Assembly (NCBI GenBank): GCA_964461035.1
Contig: CAYWRI010000013.1
Span: forward strand, 1-42,669
Source: CAYZNE01 sp964461035
GTDB lineage: Archaea; Nanobdellota; Nanobdellia; Woesearchaeales; CAYZNE01
Length of the DNA stretch: 42,669 bases
Reading direction: 5' to 3'
Shown: piece after piece, positions 1 to 8,780 of the stretch
Numbering within the stretch: the first letter of the stretch is position 1
Layout: the number at the start of each line of letters is the position of its first letter
Program-made: the position numbers and the translations under genes
The notes under the pieces: generated by a model
Database searches by the model: none
What the model was told of the DNA's origin: nothing
The model's input: only the letters and a program-made list of their open reading frames with translations

Positions 1-1722
1 AGATTAATTAAAGAATTAAAACTCACTCCCGAAGCAATGCAGGAAAGATTTGTAAAAATAATTGCAAGTGTTAATAAATTAATTCGAGATATTGCTGAAA
101 AAGAATATGGTGAAAAATGGAAAGTTAATGTTATGGATGGTTCTGTATGTTTTGGTTCTGCATTTCACAATTGGGCACTTTCAGTAGGATACATGAAAAA
201 GAAAGGAATAACTTTCAAAGATATTATTGATGCTTATGAAAACAATACTTGGAAAGAACTTGGAAAAAAAGCACCTTTACATGAGGTTGTTTTAGATGCC
301 GTAATAACTCATTTGCCAAGTCCTTTGATAGCATCAGTATATAGAATTCCCAAAATATGGCATGGTGACATCGAATCAGAATTAGGTCAAGGTTTAATTC
401 ATTCAGATCCTCTTGGTCCTTTAAGTTTTGTTGTGATAAAAGTAGTTATTGATCCTCAAGCAGGAGAAATTTCTATGGGTAGACTTTACTCAGGAACAAT
501 GAAAAGAGGAGAAACAGGTCATTTAAATATTGCAAAAAAAGATGCAAGAATTCAACAGGTTTACATTTACAATGGTTCAAAAAAAGAAATTGTTGATAAT
601 GTTCCTGCAGGAAATATAATTGGTGTTTCAGGTCTTAAAGATGCTTATCCTGGAGAAACTGTTACAATTGGGCCTCAAGAACCTTTTGAAAAATTATCTA
701 ACATATTTGATCCGGTAATAACAAAAGCGATTGAAGCTAAAAAACCAAGTGACCTTCCTAAATTAATAGATGTTCTTGTTCAAGTATCAAAAGAAGATCC
801 AAGTATTCAGATAGAAATTAATCAGGAGACTGGAGAACACTTAATGTCTGGAATGGGAGAACTACATCTTGAAATCATTGAAGAAAGAATAAGAAAAGAA
901 AAAGGTGTTGAAATTCAAACAAGTCCGCCTATAGTAACTTACAGAGAAACAATTGTTAAAACAAATCCTGCACCTTTTGAAGGAAAATCACCTAATAAAC
1001 ACAATAAATTTTATTTTACTGTTCAGCCAATGCCTGAAGAATTGAAAAACGCAATTAAAGAAGGTAGATTACATGATGGTAGAATAAAGAAAAACGAACG
1101 TGAATTGTGGGACGCACTTACTGAAGCAGGAATGGATTCAAAAGTAACAAAAAAAGTTAGAGAAATACTAAATGGAAACATGTTAATAGATGGAACAAGA
1201 GGTATTGTTCATATTAATGAAGTTATAGAAATGGTGATGGATATGTTTGAAGATGTTATGAAATTAGGTCCAATTGCAAGAGAGCCTTGTACTAATGTAT
1301 TAGTAACATTAAATGATGTCAAATTGCATGAAGATGCAATTCATAGAGGACCTGCTCAAGTTTATCCTGCTGTAAGAGAAGGTATTCGAGGTGCTATGAA
1401 TGAAGCAAGACCTTTACTTTATGAGCCAATTCAAACTTTAAGATTTGAAGCGCCTGTAGAATTCATGGGAGAAATATCTAAATTAATTAGTAATAAGCGA
1501 GGACAACTTTTGGATATGCAACAAGAAGGAGCAATGATTACAGTTCTTGGTAAAATGCCTGTTGGAGAAATGTTTGGTTTAGCATCAGAACTTCGAAGTG
1601 CAACAGGTGGTAGAGGTTCATCTTCACTTGTAGATCAGAACTTTGAAAAATTACCTGAAGAACTTCAAGCAAAAATTATATCCCAAATTAGATCTAGAAA
1701 AGGTCTTGGTGAAAACGAGTAA
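1..1722 (+). CDS. fusA: Archaeal elongation factor 2 (aEF-2), 3' part
   Basis: This is the translocation GTPase of the ribosome, cut by the left window edge. The reading frame is open from base 1, so the Met codon at 37 is internal and not a start. The GTPase domain's nucleotide motifs are outside the window. What remains covers the end of the G domain, the beta-barrel domain II (around codons 140-240), and domains III-V. The C-terminal part holds AIHRGPAQVYPAVREGI, whose His (codon at 1342-1344) is the residue modified to diphthamide in archaeal and eukaryotic EF-2. The protein ends in a charged tail typical of archaeal EF-2. It stands alone on the plus strand and is followed by a T-rich stretch. 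Identity is certain. Confidence 0.97.
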   Translation, partial: RLIKELKLTPEAMQERFVKIIASVNKLIRDIAEKEYGEKWKVNVMDGSVCFGSAFHNWALSVGYMKKKGITFKDIIDAYENNTWKELGKKAPLHEVVLDAVITHLPSPLIASVYRIPKIWHGDIESELGQGLIHSDPLGPLSFVVIKVVIDPQAGEISMGRLYSGTMKRGETGHLNIAKKDARIQQVYIYNGSKKEIVDNVPAGNIIGVSGLKDAYPGETVTIGPQEPFEKLSNIFDPVITKAIEAKKPSDLPKLIDVLVQVSKEDPSIQIEINQETGEHLMSGMGELHLEIIEERIRKEKGVEIQTSPPIVTYRETIVKTNPAPFEGKSPNKHNKFYFTVQPMPEELKNAIKEGRLHDGRIKKNERELWDALTEAGMDSKVTKKVREILNGNMLIDGTRGIVHINEVIEMVMDMFEDVMKLGPIAREPCTNVLVTLNDVKLHEDAIHRGPAQVYPAVREGIRGAMNEARPLLYEPIQTLRFEAPVEFMGEISKLISNKRGQLLDMQQEGAMITVLGKMPVGEMFGLASELRSATGGRGSSSLVDQNFEKLPEELQAKIISQIRSRKGLGENE

Positions 1723-1723
1723 T

Positions 1724-1762
1724 TTTTTTGGTTTATTTTTTATATTTTTTTTCTTTCTTAGT
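1724..1762 (+). terminator. T-rich terminator after aEF-2
   Basis: Directly after the aEF-2 stop codon come several runs of 6-8 T with no strong hairpin. Archaeal RNA polymerase and aCPSF1 terminate at such U-rich tracts, so this is a plausible terminator. Only the sequence composition supports it. Confidence 0.5.
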
Positions 1763-1808
1763 TTATTCTAATAAATAACTTGTTACTTTGTAGTAAAAAT
1801 CTTAGAAA

Positions 1809-1819
1809 CTTTTATAAAC
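1809..1819 (+). promoter_or_regulatory. TATA box of the 194-aa orphan gene
   Basis: The box cttttataaac is centred about 27 nt before the ATG at 1841. This fits a leaderless transcript starting at or next to the ATG. Confidence 0.45.
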
Positions 1820-1840
1820 TATTAATCCCTTCTTAATAGT

Positions 1841-2425
1841 ATGTCTCTTGAAAAAAAAGTTAAAAGATTTGGAAATCGATTTTTTTTTAATGATGAAATT
1901 ACTAGTAAGTATAGGGCAGGCTCTGAGATTTTATTAAATTCTTCTGAATTTCAAAAGTTACAAGATTTAGTGGAGAAATATTTTAAACAAACTAATAAAA
2001 TCTTAGGACAACCAAAAGAAACAATTAACTTGAAAAAACAGTCCAAAACTCCTCGAACATATAAAAATAAAACATATGCAACAACGTATTATTCTGAACA
2101 AATTATGTATACTATTTTTGATCAAAACAAAAATTATTATGGACTTGTTTTTATCAATTGTTCTGAAACTGAAGAAATTAGTGAAAAAACAGTTATTAAT
2201 TATAATCCTGAAGTAGATTATCGTGATGCTTTTTACAATAGACCTTTAAAAAATTCAAGTCAAAATTGGCATAGAAACTTTTCAATAGCACTGCAAATAG
2301 GATTAGGAACAGATACGAGTAGATTTCAAAAAAGAGAGATTGAAGCAAGTATCTTTATTAACTACTTAGAAAGGCAGGGTTTCGAAATTGAGATTATAAA
2401 ACCTAAAAAGTCAAATCATTCTTAG
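1841..2425 (+). CDS. Uncharacterised 194-aa protein
   Basis: I do not recognise this family. It is a soluble protein with no membrane segment or signal peptide. Residues 1-60 are rich in Lys and charged helices, a Lys-rich linker lies around 60-75, and a mixed alpha/beta segment with many Tyr, Phe and Asn follows. There are no obvious metal-binding Cys or catalytic motifs. The TATA box at 1809-1819 sits at the leaderless distance from the ATG. Its stop codon overlaps tail to tail by 4 bases with the nuclease gene on the other strand, so the two are convergent. The intact frame and matching promoter argue that it is real. Confidence 0.75.
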   Translation: MSLEKKVKRFGNRFFFNDEITSKYRAGSEILLNSSEFQKLQDLVEKYFKQTNKILGQPKETINLKKQSKTPRTYKNKTYATTYYSEQIMYTIFDQNKNYYGLVFINCSETEEISEKTVINYNPEVDYRDAFYNRPLKNSSQNWHRNFSIALQIGLGTDTSRFQKREIEASIFINYLERQGFEIEIIKPKKSNHS

Positions 2426-3738
2426 AACGATACGCCATCTATTAAATATTGACGCATATCATCTGAATTGCAAAGTAAATCTAACATTTTTCGACAATAA
2501 CCACAACCTTTTTCGCTTTCAGAACCAACCTTATCTGATTCAGGATTATGAGACTTATAAAGAATGCAGGGAAATCCTGAAAATAATGTTTCACACTTAT
2601 TTTTCCCATCCTTTCTTTTTGTAGGGGTTTCTTGAAAAGTTCTTATTTTTTCCAAAAGTTCTGGATTATTAATTAATTCTCTTTTCATAAGATAATGTCT
2701 TGCCATTTCATTATGTAATCTATCAATAAAACTATCTGTTAATTTAACTTGAGTAATATGATACATTGGAGGTCTTATGCTATAAGATTCACCTTCAGAT
2801 GGAGAATGTTGAGATATTAAAACAAAATTATCTATATCCAGATTTAATTTTTGTTGAATTGCCAAACCATAACTCAAAAATTGAAATTTACTTTCTGCAT
2901 GTTCATAAGCACCATGTTTATATCTTTTTAAGTCAAGAATAACTAGAGTTTTATCATGATTATAAAGTTTTAATACACAATCTGCAGTTCCTCTTAGAAC
3001 TAATTTATCTGGTAAATTTGGTTCTAAATCAAGTAATTCAAATGATTTAAGATATCGTCTAAAATTTTTTTCTTCAGGATAGGTTTGTTCATCTAAATCA
3101 AGGTCAATATTTTTTGTATTTAATACATATTCAACAGGAACTTCAGTCCAAGCACCTGTGGGAATATTAAATCGATTTTTTACTTCTTCAATTTCTGATG
3201 AATTATTAATGTGTGTTCCATGTTTAGAAGGATCCATTGCAATTGAATGTCTTAATGTTCCAACTCTAGAAAGTGTAGAATCTGAACTTATTCCTGTTTT
3301 TTTAAAATCAAACATTGAAAAGAAATAAGATAATGGGCACTTAGAATGAAATTCTGAACCTCTTAATTGATAATTATTTTCATTTATCAAAGATTTTTTT
3401 CTTAAATCAAAAGGTAAAAAAAATGTTTCTGGAAAGATATTACTGAAAATATTTGAACTCGCATTATTTGGAGAATTAACAACAATATTACTTGTTTCTA
3501 AATGAATTAAAGCATCTTCTATTCTTGTAAAACTCCAACCAGATTCTGAACAATCTCTTTCAAGATTATTATAATCGTCAGAAGTTTTTGGATCTTTTTT
3601 AAACAAATCCGCAATTGATGCACCGCACACTAGATTAGTTGCAGAGCTTTTTTCTTTATATGTTTTACACACACCTTGTTCTTTTAGAGAACATAACAGA
3701 AAATTATGCTCTGGACAACAAGATAGTTTCCCTTTCAT
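2422..3738 (-). CDS. RecB/Cas4-like PD-(D/E)XK nuclease with Cys cluster
   Basis: The core nuclease motifs are visible in order: H164 in GTLRHS, D253 in RGTADCV, D269-x-K271 in ILDLKR, and Q286-xxx-Y290 in QFLSYG. This is the arrangement of the RecB/AddB/Cas4 nuclease clan. C134 in KCPLSYFF plus C412, C415 and C423 near the C-terminus match the split four-Cys layout that binds an Fe-S cluster in Cas4 and AddB. The first 40 residues add more Cys (C7, C8, C16, C24, C38), possibly a second metal site. A DNA end-processing role is likely from the family. At 438 aa it is longer than a minimal Cas4 (about 200 aa). No cas1 or cas2 gene is near. It lies downstream of the 366-aa orphan gene on the same strand, separated by a repeat element, and beside the polymerase-like gene. 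Confidence 0.8.
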   Translation of the reverse strand: MKGKLSCCPEHNFLLCSLKEQGVCKTYKEKSSATNLVCGASIADLFKKDPKTSDDYNNLERDCSESGWSFTRIEDALIHLETSNIVVNSPNNASSNIFSNIFPETFFLPFDLRKKSLINENNYQLRGSEFHSKCPLSYFFSMFDFKKTGISSDSTLSRVGTLRHSIAMDPSKHGTHINNSSEIEEVKNRFNIPTGAWTEVPVEYVLNTKNIDLDLDEQTYPEEKNFRRYLKSFELLDLEPNLPDKLVLRGTADCVLKLYNHDKTLVILDLKRYKHGAYEHAESKFQFLSYGLAIQQKLNLDIDNFVLISQHSPSEGESYSIRPPMYHITQVKLTDSFIDRLHNEMARHYLMKRELINNPELLEKIRTFQETPTKRKDGKNKCETLFSGFPCILYKSHNPESDKVGSESEKGCGYCRKMLDLLCNSDDMRQYLIDGVSF

Positions 3739-3841
3739 ACATATACTCTAAATCAGGAAAGTTTAAAATCTTATGTATTGTGAAGTAGACACATTTAAAA
3801 GCAAATACTGGTTTGTGGCTAAAAAGGGTTTGTCCATAATG

Positions 3842-3985
3842 ATAAAAAATACTGCATTGGAGTAAACTAAGTGAAATGCATTTTGTGTGTAAGCTCAAAA
3901 TTATTGTATTTCACGATTAAAATTTGGCCATATAGGTGTCAATAATTTTCCGTAGTATAAAAAAAGATTTTATTTTAGGTATACT
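3842..3985. repeat. Dispersed element family A, copy 1
   Basis: About 144 bp that match 23585-23727 in the same orientation. Shared blocks include the strings ataaaaaata, cattttgtg and acgattaaaatttgg. The centre can form a hairpin around attgtatttcacgat. It fills the non-coding gap (3739-4045) between the 366-aa orphan gene and the nuclease gene, upstream of the latter. The short open frame 3704-3898 through it is not credible as a gene. Confidence 0.75.
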
Positions 3986-4045
3986 CTTAAAGAGAATGTA
4001 TTTTTTAAGTAAGATTTTAAATAAATCAATACAATATTTATCATA

Positions 4046-5146
4046 TTAATTTTCAGTCCAAAATTTTGAATCAATATTTAAAACAAGGTCTGAAGTTAAA
4101 AGTGTTCGGTCTGAGCCATTATATCCTTCAACATATTTAGGGCCTCCCAATTTTGAAATTGCAGATTTCTCTGTAGAACCGCCAACAGGACAATAAGTGT
4201 TTTCCATGGTTTTATTTGTTCTAATTTGTTTACCTGTTGCTGATGCAACTTTATTAAGAATAGTTTTTATTGGTGATGTTTCTTCACCATAATACCATAA
4301 CTCTTGTTGAGACATTTTTTCTATTAAATTTGTCCACAAAAATGCAGTTAAAGCTCTATTGTATTCACACATATGAGAAACTTGATTCTCTTTATATTCA
4401 TTATCTATATTACTAAACATGTTTTTTGCTAAACCTGAGTTATATATTTGGGGATGAACAATATATAGTCCTTCAGATAATTGGTCTCTGAATGTTTTAA
4501 ATCCTTTAATCATCTCTTTATTTTTTTTCTTTAATTCAGAATTAACATTAGAAATTATTTTATTGTCTTTTCCAAGCAATATTTCTAATCCATTCACTAA
4601 TTTGTTTTCTTTATTTGAAAAACTTGCAAAAGTCATTATTGGTCCTAATGGCACATAGATTACTCTTTGATTCTCCATGTGTTGTTGTGATTCAATATTT
4701 TCTATGCATTCACCTAAATAATTCATTGCAGAAAAAATACTATAACCTTGTTTTGGACCTGCACTCCTTGTTAATTCTATGTTTATATATTCACCACTTT
4801 TTTCACTAATCGATTTTGTTGCAACTGAAAAAACATTAACAAAGCACACTCTATGATTATTTAATTGATTGATGATTTTGTCTAGGTTCTTAAAAATTTC
4901 TTTATGATATAATTGATAAAGTTCAACATGTGCAATTCTAGGATGGTCTTTTTTAGCTTCTTTATCTAATTCTATTAATTTCTCTGCTTTAGAGCGATAA
5001 TTATCTTTGAAAAATGAATCTAACTCAGTATCAAATTCTTCAGTATCTGAATAAAATCCTGAAATTACATATCTAAGTGCTGCGAGTGTGCTAATTTTTG
5101 AAGGATCTGCAAATCTCTTTACAGGATGGATATTACTTGCTGACAT
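4046..5146 (-). CDS. Uncharacterised 366-aa protein
   Basis: I do not recognise this family. It is a soluble protein without signal peptide or membrane helix. Residues 1-110 look mostly helical and charged, residues 110-190 contain alternating hydrophobic strands (VCFVNVFSVATK, RVIYVPLGPIMTFASF), 200-300 is helical, and the C-terminal 60 residues are Gly/Ser-rich ending NIDSKFWTEN. No known catalytic motif stands out. It is divergently transcribed from the polymerase-like gene with only 50 bp between the start codons. A single AT-rich box, tatataaata when read on the minus strand, lies about 27 nt from this ATG, so the mRNA is probably leaderless. The shared promoter region suggests a joint role with the polymerase-like protein. 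Confidence 0.75.
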   Translation of the reverse strand: MSASNIHPVKRFADPSKISTLAALRYVISGFYSDTEEFDTELDSFFKDNYRSKAEKLIELDKEAKKDHPRIAHVELYQLYHKEIFKNLDKIINQLNNHRVCFVNVFSVATKSISEKSGEYINIELTRSAGPKQGYSIFSAMNYLGECIENIESQQHMENQRVIYVPLGPIMTFASFSNKENKLVNGLEILLGKDNKIISNVNSELKKKNKEMIKGFKTFRDQLSEGLYIVHPQIYNSGLAKNMFSNIDNEYKENQVSHMCEYNRALTAFLWTNLIEKMSQQELWYYGEETSPIKTILNKVASATGKQIRTNKTMENTYCPVGGSTEKSAISKLGGPKYVEGYNGSDRTLLTSDLVLNIDSKFWTEN

Positions 5147-5165
5147 ATTTGATAAAAATCGAAAC

Positions 5166-5178
5166 TTATTTATATACT
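5166..5178. promoter_or_regulatory. Shared bidirectional TATA region
   Basis: The sequence ttatttatatact lies 20-30 bp from both divergent start codons (5146 minus, 5197 plus). It reads as a TATA box in both directions, and both transcripts would be leaderless. Firing both ways from one box is inferred from spacing only. Confidence 0.55.
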
Positions 5179-5196
5179 TAGCGATTTTACTACTGT

Positions 5197-8100
5197 ATGA
5201 AAGTAATCAGGTTAGGGGGTGTTGCAAATAGTCAAAGCACTTTAGCCTATGTTCGACAAGGAATACATAATTACGGACCTGTAAAACTCGAATTGCCATT
5301 TATTTTTTATAGTCAACATCTTCCTGAAAGACAACTTTTACAATTATTAACTAATTTCTTAATAAAAATAGGTGATAAAAAGACTGCAGAATCATATTTA
5401 ACAGAATTTAAAGAAAAATTTTCTGATTCTCCAAATATATCTGATTTAGAACAAAAACTTGCAAAAGCAGAACAAAAAAGAAATACTAAAGTAGAAATAA
5501 GAGGTTTTGAAACAGATAATGCTTTTTTCTTATACACTGATGATTTAAATGTAAAATTTGAAGCAAAAAAATATCAGTCAATTTTCTCAAAACCAATTAG
5601 AAAATCAGATATTCTAAAATATAAATTTGATATTTCTAAAAACTTTGAAATGCCTACACATTGGCAAGAATTATTAGAAAAACAAAAAAATATTCATACT
5701 TTATTAAGACAATTAGATAATGAACAATTTATTAATTATAGATTAGACATTCTTGATAAAAAAGAAGAATACATATTTAATGCATTAAAATTAGAGGATG
5801 ATATAAAATTATATTTTGAAGGAAAACGAAAACGGTGGGGTTCAAGAAAAGATATAACCTTAAAAGTAAGAGATGAATTTAGAGCAATCTTATTTAAAAA
5901 TATAAAAACTAATAGCGACAATTCTGAAAATCAATCCGATACAATAGTTGAAGAATATACTTCAATATCTGCATTATCTAACATTGATGAAAGACTTAAA
6001 GATATTACTCCTCGTAATATTGAAAAAATCTGTAATGAATCTTTTTCTCAATCTGAAATGGGTTATTGGAAAGATAGATATGCAGAAACCCAAAAACTAA
6101 AAAAACAAATTTCAAAATCAAAATCAAAATTTACAAGATATGTTAATTCTTTAAAAAAATCTCAATCTCCAGACCAAAATTCAGAATTATCTCTTTACAA
6201 AAAAATACTAGAGGAAGTAGTTGAATTACAAGAACTTGCGAAAAAATACGGTGGACAGGCAATTTTAAATTTGCAAAAGTTAAATGTGGTTTTAGAATTA
6301 CCTGATTCGCTTTTTAAATTAAAACCAATAAATGAATCAGAATCTGTTTGTATTGTGGGTTATGATACTGAAATGGTTGGTTGGAAAGGAAGTAAATACG
6401 AGCCAAAAGGTTTTAATCCTAGAATTGTTACAGCAGTTATAACTACTGATAATTTTGAAATTCATTATGACGGAAAAATTAGCGAATACAAAATCTCTGA
6501 AAATATTTACAGAATCGATAAAAAATCAGAACAGTTAATAATTGATTTTGTAATTAATAAAGAAAGTCATTCAGTTGTTGTGGGAGATATTGATATAGAT
6601 AAAGATCAAATTATAAGTCCCCATACAAATCAACCTGCAAGATATTTTTATCAAGAAAATAAATTTAAACTTACAAGAGAAGTTAGTAATATATTTTTCG
6701 AAATAAACCCTTCACTTACTGTGGGGACAAATATACAAGGGTTTGATTTTCCAAAATCTAAAAATCCTAGAAGATATTCAGGAGCAAAAGACGAAATATT
6801 TTTAGATGAAAAATTAAGACGGTACTTATTAGAAGATCAAAATATGTTTCTTCCAAATTCTGATAATTCTACAGTAATTTATTATGCTAAAGATTGGTTA
6901 GAAGATCATAGAACAGTACCTGATAGTTTAGATTTTCTTAAAATTATGAAATGTCATTTTTCCCTGTTTACCACAGATTCAAAACTTGTTACAACAGGAG
7001 AAATGCTTGATTTTTTTGTAAAAACTTTAAATATAAATTTTTCCAAGACAATAGAAAATTATGATAATATGGAAGATAGATACTATTCTCAAAATCAAAA
7101 AAGTCAAATAGAGAATGGAACAGATATGGCAACATATGTTTTGACAGATGGTGAAGCACATAAAAAAATAGGCGTATATTTTTATCATTTAATTAATGAA
7201 GTTTCTAAAACTTTAGATTTAAATTTTGAATATTTACAAAAATCTAAAAGAGGAGTTCCAAGTCTTTATTGGAATAAGAAATGGTATGAACATGGTAAAG
7301 TAAGAACAATCTTTGATAAAAAGAGTAGTGATACATTTAAATTGGAAAAAGGTAAAAGAGAGATATTAAAAAAAATAGAAAAGAATATGGCAGATTCTGC
7401 TAATACTGAAAATCCTACTAATACTAAAGAAGTAAATTCAGAATCAAAATCACATAAAGATTACTTACAAAATATTAAAGGCATGCATAACAATGTTTTT
7501 TTATATATTAACCCTTTGCTTTTAGAAGCAGGAAAAGAAGTTATCTTAAAAGATGAAAAATTAAAAAAACTCTATATGTCCTTACTTAATGAAAAAGATA
7601 TCTTAAAAAAATTCTTTAAATGGTCGGTTCTCGAAAATATAGTTTCCACTGCATTTGTAGAAAACGAAATGGTTTTATCTCCAATTTCAAACGAGATTAC
7701 AAAAGAAGAATTTAGAAATATTTATGGTGTTAAATCCTCAGACATATCAACTTCACTTATTCAAACTTTAGACAAGCAAAAAAAATTATTTGAAAATGAA
7801 AAAATCATTGCATGGGATGGAGATTTATGCTTTACAGAATCAAAATCAGAAGAACTTGAAAAAGCAGGTTTCATTCCTATTAGTCAAGTAAATGTTTTTG
7901 TTAGAGATCCTCATGAATTTATTATACATTACTTGAATGCAGATGGACAAACTGCAACAGGAACTAGGGGTTGTAGTTTATTAAGTAAAAAACAAAGATA
8001 TGATAACTCATATATTAAACGAGGATTTCATCCTAATTTTTTAGACAACACTATTTATGATTTAATTGAAGTCGATGAAAATTGGGAACAACGAGTAAAC

Positions 8101-8607
8101 CGAGTTGGAGAACTTTGTAATAACATAAGAAATAATAAACTTTCTATTGATAATTATTTAATGACAATAAAACCAGGTCACACAATAAATACTTATTCAA
8201 GACAATATTTTATAAGAAAAGAAGCTAAAATTAGTTTACAAGAAGGAATTGACAAAGCTGAAACTTATACGTTTATTGTTGAAGCTGAACGAGATGGAAA
8301 AATACTTACTGAAGATTGGACTTCTGACGACACACTTTTATTTACTTCTGTAGAAAATAAACAAGAGTTTCATCCTGTCTCTCCTTTTTATTTAAATTTA
8401 CTTTGGGAAAAAGGGAAAAATTTTGAAAAAACATTTAATTCATTAATTTTATCTGAATTTAAGAAATCTGAACAACCATTTGTAAGAGCAATTATAAATA
8501 AAGAATTAAAATATGGAAATTTTACAGATAAAACTATGGATAAGTTGAGAAATCTATATATTAAAAGTCAGGAACCAACTTGTCAACAACTAGAAATTAA
8601 ATTCTAG
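5197..8607 (+). CDS. Divergent family B DNA polymerase, motif A Asp replaced
   Basis: The 1136-aa protein follows the family B polymerase plan. The 3'-5' exonuclease motifs are all present: ExoI D390-T-E392 (YDTEMVGW), ExoII N512-xxx-F516-D517 (TNIQGFDFP) and ExoIII Y647-xxx-D651. In the polymerase half, motif A aligns to NNVFLYINP (765-773), so the catalytic Asp is Asn765. Motif B keeps K836 and Y843-G844 (KEEFRNIYG). Motif C keeps D874-G-D876 (AWDGDLCF). A KKQRY segment (931-935) and a thumb-like stretch ending in an IRNNKL...IKPG pattern follow, as in archaeal PolB. Residues 1-380 are unlike PolB and largely helical. Exonuclease activity is likely; polymerase activity is doubtful. A TATA box at 5166-5178 predicts a leaderless mRNA. 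The alignment was done by eye. Confidence 0.75.
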   Translation: MKVIRLGGVANSQSTLAYVRQGIHNYGPVKLELPFIFYSQHLPERQLLQLLTNFLIKIGDKKTAESYLTEFKEKFSDSPNISDLEQKLAKAEQKRNTKVEIRGFETDNAFFLYTDDLNVKFEAKKYQSIFSKPIRKSDILKYKFDISKNFEMPTHWQELLEKQKNIHTLLRQLDNEQFINYRLDILDKKEEYIFNALKLEDDIKLYFEGKRKRWGSRKDITLKVRDEFRAILFKNIKTNSDNSENQSDTIVEEYTSISALSNIDERLKDITPRNIEKICNESFSQSEMGYWKDRYAETQKLKKQISKSKSKFTRYVNSLKKSQSPDQNSELSLYKKILEEVVELQELAKKYGGQAILNLQKLNVVLELPDSLFKLKPINESESVCIVGYDTEMVGWKGSKYEPKGFNPRIVTAVITTDNFEIHYDGKISEYKISENIYRIDKKSEQLIIDFVINKESHSVVVGDIDIDKDQIISPHTNQPARYFYQENKFKLTREVSNIFFEINPSLTVGTNIQGFDFPKSKNPRRYSGAKDEIFLDEKLRRYLLEDQNMFLPNSDNSTVIYYAKDWLEDHRTVPDSLDFLKIMKCHFSLFTTDSKLVTTGEMLDFFVKTLNINFSKTIENYDNMEDRYYSQNQKSQIENGTDMATYVLTDGEAHKKIGVYFYHLINEVSKTLDLNFEYLQKSKRGVPSLYWNKKWYEHGKVRTIFDKKSSDTFKLEKGKREILKKIEKNMADSANTENPTNTKEVNSESKSHKDYLQNIKGMHNNVFLYINPLLLEAGKEVILKDEKLKKLYMSLLNEKDILKKFFKWSVLENIVSTAFVENEMVLSPISNEITKEEFRNIYGVKSSDISTSLIQTLDKQKKLFENEKIIAWDGDLCFTESKSEELEKAGFIPISQVNVFVRDPHEFIIHYLNADGQTATGTRGCSLLSKKQRYDNSYIKRGFHPNFLDNTIYDLIEVDENWEQRVNRVGELCNNIRNNKLSIDNYLMTIKPGHTINTYSRQYFIRKEAKISLQEGIDKAETYTFIVEAERDGKILTEDWTSDDTLLFTSVENKQEFHPVSPFYLNLLWEKGKNFEKTFNSLILSEFKKSEQPFVRAIINKELKYGNFTDKTMDKLRNLYIKSQEPTCQQLEIKF

Positions 8608-8674
8608 TAAATATAACCATTATTGCAATTATTATTAGTCCCATTATTGTAAAAAACCATCCTATTTTATCCAT
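8597..8674 (-). CDS. Tiny 25-aa single-helix membrane peptide
   Basis: A 26-codon frame encodes MDKIGWFFTIMGLIIIAIM followed by VIFTRI, essentially one transmembrane helix with charged ends. Upstream on the minus strand a TATA-like tttttatattc lies about 36 nt before the ATG, allowing a short leader. The 3' end overlaps the end of the polymerase-like gene by 11 bases in convergent orientation. The amino-acid pattern (Asp-Lys start, long hydrophobic run, Arg end) is that of a genuine small membrane protein, but so short a frame can arise by chance. Confidence 0.4.
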   Translation of the reverse strand: MDKIGWFFTIMGLIIIAIMVIFTRI

Positions 8675-8780
8675 TTTATACTTCTAAACATAATAGAATA
8701 TAAAAACTTTTTGTATTTATAATGTGAAAATTATGGTAATAAATTAAAAATCAAAAAGAAAAAATAATAAAAAATTATCA

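Noticed and set aside
37..1722. Complete EF-2 gene starting at 37
   Set aside because: The frame is open to base 1 with EF-2-like residues before the Met, and the GTPase motifs are missing, so it is a truncated view of a longer gene.
3704..3898. 64-aa minus-strand open frame
   Set aside because: It covers the non-coding family A repeat and the first bases of the nuclease gene, and has no recognisable protein features or promoter.
2422..8607. Casposon or CRISPR adaptation module
   Set aside because: A Cas4-like nuclease and a PolB-like gene suggested it, but there is no cas1, no repeat-spacer array and no terminal inverted repeats around the block.
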